Positions 26,785-34,263 of a stretch of 64,000 nt of DNA are shown here, in pieces. Made by a program: the position numbers and the translations under genes. The DNA lies in NCBI GenBank assembly GCA_018830105.1, contig JAHJTC010000022.1, positions 1-64,000 on the forward strand, read 5' to 3'. This stretch comes from Bacteroidota bacterium. GTDB taxonomy: Bacteria; Bacteroidota; Bacteroidia; Bacteroidales; F082. The notes below the pieces were generated by a model. The model was not told the origin of the DNA. It searched no databases and saw nothing but the letters and a program-made list of their open reading frames with translations. The first letter of the stretch is position 1; each line of letters starts with the position of its first letter.

Positions 26785-26818
26785 ACTATGTTGATAGTTC
26801 TATAACTAATTATTTAGT
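26785..26818. promoter_or_regulatory. Two tandem dyads, candidate BlaI-type operators
   Basis: ACTAT-gttg-ATAGT (26785-26798) and ACTAA-ttat-TTAGT (26805-26818) are both perfect 5-base dyads with 4-base spacers. Their centres lie 20 bases apart, and they sit just upstream of the repressor ATG at 26780. BlaI dimers typically bind such paired sites. Confidence 0.55.
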
Positions 26819-26900
26819 TTAATATTGTACAAAAGTAATCAAGAAAATAAAAAAGTCAAGTAAAAATTTGTTATCGGTTGGTTTTGAGCAATTAACGGAT

Positions 26901-27470
26901 TCAATAACCTTTGGCTGCGGCCTCTTTTTCCAGGCGCTTATACCAATCTTCTCCAAAGCGCCGGGTTAGTGCATCCTTCAAAAATTTGTAAAGCGGCAGG
27001 CCCGCTTTTTCCCCTTTTCGCTTAGCGGGTACACAAACGCTCCATTGGTGGTAATTAACGTGAATAAAGCCATCTTTTTCAATAAGCCTCACCGGATAAA
27101 GATGACAGCTTACCGGCTTTCTGAAAGCACTTTTTCCGGCATTAAAGGATTTTTCGATGGTACAAAAAGCGGTGCCATTTTCATGAAAATCAACAAAAGC
27201 GCATTCCCTGCCATCAACAAGTGGCGTAACAAACTGTCCCATTTCGTCATAATCAAAAACACCATCCTGCTCCACCACCTGCAAACCCTCAGGACGCATA
27301 AATGGTTTAATTTGATCCAGGTTGTCTTCCAGCAAGCTGATCTCTGCTTCTTCGAGTGGCGCACCGGCATCGCCGGCCACACAGCATTCACCTTTACAGC
27401 GAGGCAGGTCGCAAATAAATTTGGCTGTCAAAAAATCCTGACTTACGATGGTATTGTCGATGATTATCAT
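26901..27470 (-). CDS. DUF3109-family cysteine-rich protein
   Basis: A 189-residue protein of the DUF3109/YkgJ-like group, thought to hold an iron-sulfur or zinc site. Cysteines cluster at the N-terminus (CDLPRCKGECC, about 20-30) and recur in GRECAFVDF, TAFCTIEKS, SCHLYPVR and WSVCVPAKR. It has no signal peptide and no membrane segment. The family is almost universal in Bacteroidota but its role is unknown. It stands alone, convergent with nothing. Confidence 0.85.
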   Translation of the reverse strand: MIIIDNTIVSQDFLTAKFICDLPRCKGECCVAGDAGAPLEEAEISLLEDNLDQIKPFMRPEGLQVVEQDGVFDYDEMGQFVTPLVDGRECAFVDFHENGTAFCTIEKSFNAGKSAFRKPVSCHLYPVRLIEKDGFIHVNYHQWSVCVPAKRKGEKAGLPLYKFLKDALTRRFGEDWYKRLEKEAAAKGY

Positions 27471-27572
27471 GCTGCAAAAGTAGGGAAAGGAGTTATGATA
27501 TGATTAAACCCGCGAAATATGAATTAAAAATTTTTAATGGAGAATAGCTTTTATTGTTGTAGTTTTGAAATT

Positions 27573-27980
27573 ATGAAATCAGATGATTTTAATGCTTCCA
27601 AACTCATACTGTATTGGTTAGATGGTTCTGATGATGATTATGATACCATGATAGCCATGTATAAGTCAAAGAGATATAATTGGTCATTGTTTATAGGACA
27701 TTTGATGGTTGAAAAACTGTTAAAAGCATAATATGTAAAAGTAAATGCTGATTATCCTCCCTTCATTCATAACTTACTACGAATTGCTGAAAAATGTAAT
27801 TTGAATTTGTCTGAAGAAATGAAACATGATTTGATTACAATTACTGCCTTCAATATCAATGCAAGGTATGACGACTATAAAATGAGTTTTAAGCAACAAT
27901 GCACAGCACAATATACAGAAGAATGGATCTACAAACTGAAAACAATCAGAAGATGGATAAAAAAATTGATCAGAGCATAA
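27573..27980 (+). pseudogene. HEPN-domain protein with a premature TAA
   Basis: The frame from ATG 27573 reads KSDDFNASKLILYWLDGSDD to GHLMVEKLLKA, then TAA at 27729-27731, and continues in the same frame as YVKVNADYPPFIHNLLRIAE and FNINARYDDYKMSF to a second stop at 27980. Joined, it is a typical 135-residue HEPN protein, with the stop replacing one residue before YVKVN. It overlaps the nucleotidyltransferase gene by 28 bases, the usual HEPN/MNT gene arrangement. The first part alone lacks the second half of the HEPN bundle and is probably non-functional. Met at 27537 is another possible start. Confidence 0.8.
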
Positions 27981-28276
27981 CGTCTTATATTGAGCTGATT
28001 AAGAAGTCCTATGATAATCTTGAAACAGCTTATTTATTTGGATCATACGTCAAAGGCAATTTCTCAAATGAAAGTGATATTGATATTGCTTGGATTTTTA
28101 AAAATCTGGATAATTCAAAACGTTTTGATCTTCAGGTGCAACTCATGATTTTAGCTACTCAAATTGATTTTAGAATAGAACCTCATCCTATTTCATATCA
28201 ACATTTTTATTCAGGTAATCCTTTCTCGGTGGAGATTAGAAGGACAGGAATTGAATTACTTCCAACTTTTCGTTAA
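27953..28276 (+). CDS. MNT-domain minimal nucleotidyltransferase
   Basis: A 107-residue protein of the DNA polymerase beta superfamily, partner of HEPN proteins in toxin-antitoxin pairs where the MNT protein adenylylates and silences the HEPN toxin. The signature LFGSYVKGNFSNESDIDIAW contains the GSxxxG helix and the DxD metal-binding pair; a third acidic residue is in QIDFRIEP. ATG at 27953 is chosen because it begins the conserved domain. The antitoxin frame is intact while its HEPN partner carries a stop, the viable order of decay. Confidence 0.85.
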   Translation: MDKKIDQSITSYIELIKKSYDNLETAYLFGSYVKGNFSNESDIDIAWIFKNLDNSKRFDLQVQLMILATQIDFRIEPHPISYQHFYSGNPFSVEIRRTGIELLPTFR

Positions 28277-28348
28277 ATTGTTTACAGCCTTTTACTTCTA
28301 AGGATTTTTACCCATACCTTTATTGTGAAAAAGATAACAAAATATCCT

Positions 28349-28356
28349 TAATTTTG
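28349..28356 (+). promoter_or_regulatory. -7 promoter box for the ornithine carbamoyltransferase gene
   Basis: TAATTTTG fits TAnnTTTG and lies 61 bases before the ATG at 28418. Confidence 0.5.
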
Positions 28357-28417
28357 TAGCCCTAATCAGAATTTAGATAATTAATTCAATCATATTTAAA
28401 CGTTTAACATTATTACT

Positions 28418-29419
28418 ATGGCATTTAATCTGAGAAACAGAAATTTTCTGAAACTGCTTGATTTCACTCCACAGGAAATCAAATTTTTACTTGAACTTTC
28501 GGCCGATCTTAAAAAGGCGAAATATGCCGGAACCGAGCAACCCCGGCTCAACGGCAAAAACATTGCCCTGATTTTCGAAAAAGCGTCCACACGCACACGC
28601 TGTGCCTTCGAAGTTGCCGCTTATGACCAGGGTGCACGCGTAACTTATTTAGGCCCTTCCGGATCCCAAATCGGTAAAAAGGAATCTATGAAAGACACCG
28701 CCCGCGTTTTGGGTCGTATGTATGATGGTATTGAATATCGTGGCTTTGGCCAGGATATCGTTGAAGAGCTCGGAAAATATGCCGGCGTGCCGGTTTGGAA
28801 CGGCCTTACCAATGAGTTTCACCCCACACAAATTCTTGCCGATTTCCTCACCATGATGGAACACAGCGACAAACCGCTTCACCAGGTGAGCTTTGCTTAT
28901 TTGGGCGATGCCCGCAACAATATGGGCAACTCACTGATGGTTGGAGCAGCTAAAATGGGTATGGATTTCAGAGCGGTAGCCCCTAAACAATCGTGGCCTG
29001 AAGAAAACCTCGTTGCCACCTGCCGTGAAATCGCAGCAGAAACCGGCGCCAAAATTACACTTACCGAAAGCGTGGACGAAGGCGTAAAAGGCGTTGATTT
29101 CCTTTATACCGACGTGTGGGTATCGATGGGCGAGCCGGATAATGTTTGGGAAGAACGTATCAAACAGATGATGCCTTATCAGGTAAATCAAGCCATGCTC
29201 GACAAAACCGGTAATCCAAAAGTGAAATTCCTGCATTGTCTGCCGGCTTTCCACAACCGCCAAACCACTATTGGTGAAGAAATCTTTCAGAAATTTGGCA
29301 TAGAAGCGATGGAAGTGAACGACGAAGTATTCGAGTCGCCCGCTTCAGTAGTGTTTGATGAAGCCGAAAATCGCTTACACACCATCAAAGCTGTGATGGT
29401 AGCAACTTTGGGCAGCTAA
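28418..29419 (+). CDS. argF: Ornithine carbamoyltransferase
   Basis: A 333-residue cytoplasmic enzyme that converts ornithine and carbamoyl phosphate to citrulline. The carbamoyl-phosphate loop STRTR is at 57-61. Others: HPTQ (about 131), the ornithine-loop DVWVSMGE (about 230) and the HCLPAFHN segment (about 270) with the catalytic Cys. The SMG loop indicates ornithine rather than N-acetyl- or N-succinylornithine. Whether it works in biosynthesis (argF) or the catabolic deiminase pathway (arcB) is not decided by sequence; no other arginine genes are nearby. Confidence 0.93.
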   Translation: MAFNLRNRNFLKLLDFTPQEIKFLLELSADLKKAKYAGTEQPRLNGKNIALIFEKASTRTRCAFEVAAYDQGARVTYLGPSGSQIGKKESMKDTARVLGRMYDGIEYRGFGQDIVEELGKYAGVPVWNGLTNEFHPTQILADFLTMMEHSDKPLHQVSFAYLGDARNNMGNSLMVGAAKMGMDFRAVAPKQSWPEENLVATCREIAAETGAKITLTESVDEGVKGVDFLYTDVWVSMGEPDNVWEERIKQMMPYQVNQAMLDKTGNPKVKFLHCLPAFHNRQTTIGEEIFQKFGIEAMEVNDEVFESPASVVFDEAENRLHTIKAVMVATLGS

Positions 29420-29439
29420 TAGCCTGAACAACTTAATGA

Positions 29440-29470
29440 AAATCCCGGAAATATTTTCCGGGATTTTTTT
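29440..29470 (+). terminator. Intrinsic terminator of argF
   Basis: AATCCCGGAAA and TTTCCGGGATT form an 11-base perfect stem with a 4-base loop followed by eight T, about 20 bases after the stop codon. Confidence 0.93.
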
Positions 29471-29507
29471 TGTCCTCCTAATAAATTAGCCGGCTATAAA
29501 CCACAAA

Positions 29508-30650
29508 CTAAATCCGTCTTCCTTTCCAGCGAACCTTAAAGATCAATCCGCCAATTCCTGAAATCACCACATAAAACGGATAAACGAAAGCCAGTGGAAT
29601 AACCAGACCAAGCAACTTTCTCTTATTGAAGAATGAGGTTGTTGCGGCAAGTAATGGCATATCAATCATGAGTTTAAGACCCGCAAATAACAAAAACACA
29701 AGGCCAAGAAAAGGATAAAAAACCGTTAATATCATCAGTAAAAACAAAACCAGGTTAAACCCAAATACGATTAATGCCGGCAAGATAATGGAAAGCGCAT
29801 GGTAATGCCGGTTTTTAGAAACCCAACGCATCCTTTGCCTTAAAAAACCCTTAAAATCCTTTTGCGGACTCGTACTAACCACAGCGGCAGGGTGGCGCAT
29901 AAACCGCACAGCATTGCGGCCATAATAACGGCAGATGGCCTCCATCAAAAACACATCATCACCGGAAGAAAGCCTGCTGTCATTTCGATATTTCTCGACC
30001 TCTATTGCTGCATGATTTTCAAATGCCATATTGGCACCGTTCCCCATTACAGGCACACCCAATGCTGCTGCCCCACCGGTGCTGCCCATCAGGCTCATAA
30101 ATTCGAGTTGTTGCAGGCGCTCAAAAATATTTGTGGCAGGATGCAATAGCACCGGCCCGAGCACTAATTTAGTCTCTGGCTTAACAAAATAGCCAGCTAT
30201 ACTGCGCAACCAAGCCGGTTTGATTCTGCAATCGGCATCTGTTACAGCAATATGTGTTCCGCTTGCCTGCCCCAAAGCCTGCCTCAGGGCAGCTTTCTTG
30301 CCATGATCATCGGCCTTTAACAGGCGAAAGTGAGTCGCCTGCTGCTTATCAATAAACCGCTTAACAAGGGAGGCTGTTTCATCATCGGAATGATCATCGA
30401 TGATAATCACTTCAAAATGATCGCTCGGATACTTTTGTTGTAATAAATCATGCAGCAACGGTTCAATATTAGTTGCTTCGTTACGCGCAGCTATCAGCAC
30501 AGAAAAGGCAGGAAGCTCTGCCGTGGAATCATACGACGGGTTTTTTAGCATATACCAGCCAATGGTATAGAGCGCAATAAGCAGTAAATAAAGTCCTGCT
30601 AACAGCTCAACCAGCCTAAGCAAATTGCTGAAAAGATCAACGTTTTCCAT
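29508..30650 (-). CDS. Membrane-associated family 2 glycosyltransferase
   Basis: A 380-residue processive-type GT2 enzyme. One N-terminal membrane helix (about 8-32) precedes the GT-A catalytic domain: SVLIAARNEATNI, VIIIDDHSDDET, the DADCRIKP metal-binding motif and FLRQRMRWVSKN (QxxRW). Three or four C-terminal helices follow (about 285-370). The family makes polysaccharides or glycolipids; the acceptor is unknown. It overlaps the upstream flippase-like gene by 14 bases, so the two are probably translationally coupled and act together at the membrane. Confidence 0.9.
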   Translation of the reverse strand: MENVDLFSNLLRLVELLAGLYLLLIALYTIGWYMLKNPSYDSTAELPAFSVLIAARNEATNIEPLLHDLLQQKYPSDHFEVIIIDDHSDDETASLVKRFIDKQQATHFRLLKADDHGKKAALRQALGQASGTHIAVTDADCRIKPAWLRSIAGYFVKPETKLVLGPVLLHPATNIFERLQQLEFMSLMGSTGGAAALGVPVMGNGANMAFENHAAIEVEKYRNDSRLSSGDDVFLMEAICRYYGRNAVRFMRHPAAVVSTSPQKDFKGFLRQRMRWVSKNRHYHALSIILPALIVFGFNLVLFLLMILTVFYPFLGLVFLLFAGLKLMIDMPLLAATTSFFNKRKLLGLVIPLAFVYPFYVVISGIGGLIFKVRWKGRRI

Positions 30651-31665
30651 TTTGCCTCCTGAAAAATTTTAGCCGATAAACAAAAAACACACCAAGCAGC
30701 GCCGGAAAAGCAATGTTAACAACCCACACAGCTGTGCTTGCGGCAAAAACGCTTGTATTCAATCCTATGGTATCCAGTTGTTGCGCGGCATACCAGGCAG
30801 AAAAAAGATAAACACTTACGCTTCCGCGTACGCCCAATTCGCTCAGGGCAACCGTAGGAATCAAGGTGATTAGCAGGTAACTCAAAGCCACCAAAATAAA
30901 GGCATCAATATAAACAATAGACAATTTGAAAGCCCATAAAAACAAAATAAACTGAAAGGAGAAAACCAGATACCGAAGCACCGATAATCCCAGGACAACA
31001 GCCAGTTGTTTGTGGTTGTAATAGTTGAAAACCTCTACATAAGGTAGCAATACCGGACCTTTTTTCGGAAAAAGCTTTTTGGTAATCACATAAACCAGGT
31101 TGATATTAAAAAAAAGCAGTACGCCTGCCACGAGCAGTACGAACACCAAAACTACGATTCCTGCAAAAAACAAATCCGGTAAAGGTTCGGCGAAAAGCGT
31201 AACCTTGGGTAAATAAAATAACAGCGCTAAACCACCCATCAGCATGGTGACCAATAATTGTGCAAGACTGCCAATCATCGTGATCAATACCCCTTTGACA
31301 GGATTTCCTTTCTCGAGAATAAAAACCCGACCCAGGTAATCTCCCACTCGGTTTGGCATAAACATACTTACCGAAATGCCGCTCAACACAGCCGTAAACG
31401 CCTTATTTAGCTTAAGCTTTTCGAGCTTATCGACCAAAAAACGCCACTTTAAGGTTTCGAGCCACAAATTAACCGGCATCAGCAATAATGCAGCAATCCA
31501 AAATGCCATCACCGGCTCAAAATCCCGCCAATCGCGGATGTCTTCTACTAAAACATCAAGCTTTTCCCTGGCAAAAAGCTGCTCATATAAATACCAAATC
31601 GTAGCACCAATGATCACTAAACGGAGCATTACGTTGGCTATTTTATATACTTTTGCTGGACTCAT
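30637..31665 (-). CDS. LPG-synthase-TM/UPF0104 family integral membrane protein
   Basis: A 342-residue protein with about eight membrane helices. It belongs to the lysylphosphatidylglycerol-synthase transmembrane (UPF0104) family; motifs include LETLKWRFLVDKLE, MPNRVGDYLGRVFI and a late ALSELGVRGSVSVYLF. Relatives are often called flippase-like and sit beside glycosyltransferases, as here. It has no soluble lysyl-transferase domain. It is the first gene of a two-gene unit with the GT2 enzyme. Confidence 0.82.
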   Translation of the reverse strand: MSPAKVYKIANVMLRLVIIGATIWYLYEQLFAREKLDVLVEDIRDWRDFEPVMAFWIAALLLMPVNLWLETLKWRFLVDKLEKLKLNKAFTAVLSGISVSMFMPNRVGDYLGRVFILEKGNPVKGVLITMIGSLAQLLVTMLMGGLALLFYLPKVTLFAEPLPDLFFAGIVVLVFVLLVAGVLLFFNINLVYVITKKLFPKKGPVLLPYVEVFNYYNHKQLAVVLGLSVLRYLVFSFQFILFLWAFKLSIVYIDAFILVALSYLLITLIPTVALSELGVRGSVSVYLFSAWYAAQQLDTIGLNTSVFAASTAVWVVNIAFPALLGVFFVYRLKFFRRQNGKR

Positions 31666-31722
31666 AAGTGATCGGATTAATTCCGTAAGCTTGCAATATT
31701 AATCACGAAATTACGGCATTTC

Positions 31723-32274
31723 TTGAAGACTGAACGTATTATTCTTGGCATCGACCCCGGAACTACCATTATGGGCTACGGACTGATCCTTCAAAAAGGA
31801 AACCAGATGCAGCTCATTGTAATGGGTGAACTGAAGCTGAGTAAATTCAGTAATCAAGCCTTGAAATTAAAGAAAATATTCGAACGCACACTCGAACTGA
31901 TTGAAGAATATAAACCGGATGAACTGGCCATTGAAGCGCCATTTTTTGGTAAAAACGTGCAATCCATGCTCAAGCTAGGGCGCGCACAAGGTGTTGCCAT
32001 GGCTGCAGGTTTGCACAAGGATATCCCAATTTTTGAATATTCGCCCCGCAAAATCAAGCAATCCATCACCGGCAGCGGAAATGCGTCCAAAGAACAAGTG
32101 GCAGCCATGCTGCAGCGTTTGTTAAGTTTCAAGGAAATACCAAAAAACATGGATGCTACTGACGGGTTAGCTGCAGCGGTCTGTCATTTTTTTCAGGGTA
32201 ATAATCCGGTTTCAGAAAAGTCGTACAGCAGCTGGTCGGCTTTTGCCAATCAAAATCCGGAGCGGTTGAAATAA
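31723..32274 (+). CDS. ruvC: Holliday-junction resolvase RuvC
   Basis: A 183-residue endonuclease that cuts Holliday junctions with RuvAB. The acidic catalytic residues are conserved: D11 in LGIDPGTT, E71 in LAIEAPFF, and D144/D147 in [16 protein letters not shown] at 31723 is used as start because no in-frame ATG or GTG precedes the first beta-strand. The length is normal for the family. It is divergent from the flippase-like gene, 57 bases away. No ruvA or ruvB is nearby. Confidence 0.93.
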   Translation: MKTERIILGIDPGTTIMGYGLILQKGNQMQLIVMGELKLSKFSNQALKLKKIFERTLELIEEYKPDELAIEAPFFGKNVQSMLKLGRAQGVAMAAGLHKDIPIFEYSPRKIKQSITGSGNASKEQVAAMLQRLLSFKEIPKNMDATDGLAAAVCHFFQGNNPVSEKSYSSWSAFANQNPERLK

Positions 32275-32278
32275 GCAG

Positions 32279-32485
32279 CTATTGCTCGTCTGTGGGAGAT
32301 TTTCTTTTCTTTTTGATGCCTGCGAAAAGCAGCAGCGATCCTATTAGCAACAACAGTACATTTCCCCAGATATAGCCTCTGCCATAGTCAGACAGTTCGT
32401 TATAATCAAAAACGAATTGAATTAATGGCACTACAGATAGAAATACCAATATACCGCCTGCTATAATTAAGATTCTTTTCATCAA
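32279..32485 (-). CDS. Small two-helix membrane protein
   Basis: A 68-residue protein with two hydrophobic helices (about 4-25 and 39-60) joined by an acidic/aromatic loop (FDYNELSDYGRGYIWG) and ending in a basic-polar tail (KKKRKSPTDEQ). No family recognised. It is convergent with ruvC, 4 bases away, and downstream of the Bor-type lipoprotein on the same strand, beyond a terminator. Confidence 0.55.
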   Translation of the reverse strand: MMKRILIIAGGILVFLSVVPLIQFVFDYNELSDYGRGYIWGNVLLLLIGSLLLFAGIKKKRKSPTDEQ

Positions 32486-32486
32486 A

Positions 32487-32522
32487 AAGAAGGGCTGCCC
32501 CGAGTTATTTCAGGACAGCCCG
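32487..32522 (-). terminator. Terminator between the Bor-type lipoprotein and the small membrane protein
   Basis: On the reverse strand GGGCTG and CAGCCC enclose a loop of about 18 bases, followed by TTCTTTTT. It lies 9 bases after the lipoprotein stop codon. Confidence 0.7.
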
Positions 32523-32530
32523 AGATAAGG

Positions 32531-32824
32531 TTATTTTGTAACAATGGTTGTAGTTGGCGAATAAATGCCAAAGGTAATCGCGTTGATTAATCCATCAATA
32601 AAAGTGTGTTTGATTGTAATGGAATAATCCTTGGCATCACCAGCCATTACATTGGGATCAGAAACTCCAACAGGTGCTAAACCATAAATCAAGTAGTGAT
32701 TCATTTGTTTAATTTCCATACCTGTTTTGGGTCCGCTACCTACAGTGTAGGTGTAGGTGTAGCATGATGACATCATTAATGATAATGCAAATACTACAGC
32801 AATGCTTGTAAGAAATTTTTTCAT
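32531..32824 (-). CDS. Bor-like small lipoprotein
   Basis: A 97-residue exported protein with a lipobox (LMMSSC) at about 17-22. The mature part, YTYTVGSGPKTGMEIKQMNH and IKHTFIDGLINAITFGIYSP, closely follows the Bor pattern known from phage lambda (TFVNGLLGFITLGIYTP). Bor/Iss proteins are linked to serum survival in E. coli; here a prophage origin is not supported by any neighbour. A 161-base upstream region holds no further gene. Confidence 0.75.
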   Translation of the reverse strand: MKKFLTSIAVVFALSLMMSSCYTYTYTVGSGPKTGMEIKQMNHYLIYGLAPVGVSDPNVMAGDAKDYSITIKHTFIDGLINAITFGIYSPTTTIVTK

Positions 32825-32985
32825 AAGTTGATGGTTTTTAATTTTTCCTACTCTGTTGGCTTTTCGGTTACGCCCCCGAAATGGTCTGTTCGGGTCAGGT
32901 TAAGGCTTTAATTAGATCAGATTGTTTGTGTTGAATTGCCAAAGATATAAGTTCTGTTTGATTTCACAAAATGAAGTATTTCTGC

Positions 32986-34161
32986 TTACATCAGCTTCTG
33001 AAAAAACTGCCACCAGCGATCGGGCAACTCATCGGTAAGGGCAAGTTCGTAATCGGCTTGAGAGCAGGGCACAAAATGATGGCGTTCGTATTTTTTGCGA
33101 TCGGTTCGTCCAAAGGAAAGATCGATCCACCAGCGTTCTGTTTTTTTGCTGCGAATAAACACCACCGCTTCTTCCTGCCCCTCTATCCGCACGTTATAGC
33201 GTGAAAAATCATCACTTCCGGCTTCGGGCAGATCATTTTTACGGTTTATAAAACCTTCTATAAAATACCACAACATCTGCGCAATCAGCTGGGCAGTAAT
33301 TTTGTGCGGATCGAAAAGTGGGTTATACTCAAAAAAACCAATTGCACTCAACTTATCACTCATGCCGGCATAGCGTGCCAGGCGGCAGGCTTCATCTCCG
33401 GTAAAACCATTTGGCCCGGCATTGCCGCAACCTGGAGCATCAGCCGCCCTCACGGCAGCGATGTCGAAACTTACGATATCTGCGTTGCGCAACGGTGGCT
33501 CCGCCTCTTTAGGCTCCTCCTTGAGCATGCCCAACCGGTGCACATCAAAAAGCAGGTTTTTCATCAAATCCACCGCCTCGTGATCTACATCATAGGTTTG
33601 ATAACCCAGATTGGTGAAGTTGAAAAGATAATTGGGCTGGTGCATAATGATGCGGCTCAGGTACGATTGTGCGTGCAGTTCCTCTGCCTCCTGACCCAGG
33701 TCAAAGATAGGGTCGATGGCCGCAATATTTACCAGTCTTCCGATGTTTTCATAGGCCTGATACATAGCAAAAGTAATATCCTGACTTCCTCCAATGATAA
33801 TTGGAATAATGTTATTTCTGATCAGCTGACCGGTCAGCTGACTCAGTGCAAAATAAGTATCCTCTATGCTATGGCCGGGTTTAACATCACCCAGATCGGC
33901 CATTTGCAGGCCCGGCCAATGATCGAAAAGCTCGTAAAAAGCTTCCCGGACAGCACTGATACCGGTGCTGCATCCTTCGTTATGAATGGCACCGCGCTCT
34001 TCCTGAACACCTATCAAAGCCAGCTTAATACCTGACAGATCAGGAAAATTATCCTTTTCGTTGTAAATAACAAGCGTTTCGCCCAGTCGCTTGCGGCCGG
34101 GCCTTAGTGGTTTTTCGGGTAGTTGGTAACCGACGGGTTCCAGAAATAAACTGATTTCCAT
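32986..34161 (-). CDS. Arginase/formimidoylglutamase-family protein with degenerate metal site
   Basis: A 391-residue ureohydrolase-fold protein (often labelled formimidoylglutamase in Bacteroidota). The three metal motifs are present but altered: GGSQDIT at 124-130 (His of GGDH/GGSH is Gln), DPIFD at 150-154 (DAHxD lacks its His), and SFDIA at 231-235 (second Asp is Ala). Only D150, D154 and D233 remain of the six ligands, so a di-manganese centre is unlikely. The length exceeds classical arginases because of a C-terminal region of about 90 residues. It lies 102 bases downstream of topA on the same strand. Confidence 0.8.
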   Translation of the reverse strand: MEISLFLEPVGYQLPEKPLRPGRKRLGETLVIYNEKDNFPDLSGIKLALIGVQEERGAIHNEGCSTGISAVREAFYELFDHWPGLQMADLGDVKPGHSIEDTYFALSQLTGQLIRNNIIPIIIGGSQDITFAMYQAYENIGRLVNIAAIDPIFDLGQEAEELHAQSYLSRIIMHQPNYLFNFTNLGYQTYDVDHEAVDLMKNLLFDVHRLGMLKEEPKEAEPPLRNADIVSFDIAAVRAADAPGCGNAGPNGFTGDEACRLARYAGMSDKLSAIGFFEYNPLFDPHKITAQLIAQMLWYFIEGFINRKNDLPEAGSDDFSRYNVRIEGQEEAVVFIRSKKTERWWIDLSFGRTDRKKYERHHFVPCSQADYELALTDELPDRWWQFFQKLM

Positions 34162-34263
34162 AAATGCTGTTTACTGGATTTTGTTGGGCTAAATTAGCAT
34201 TTATTTGAATCTGCTCGCTTATTGTAAAACCAAATCAGGATAAAAAGCGTAATTGTTAAGGCT

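Noticed and set aside
3392-27980. Stop-codon reassignment as explanation for the interrupted genes
   Set aside because: The methyltransferase has TAG and the HEPN gene TAA, the T9SS gene a frameshift, and all other genes end normally with the three standard stops.
32531-32824. Prophage carrying a bor gene
   Set aside because: No other phage gene nearby; the flanks are ruvC and chromosomal housekeeping genes.
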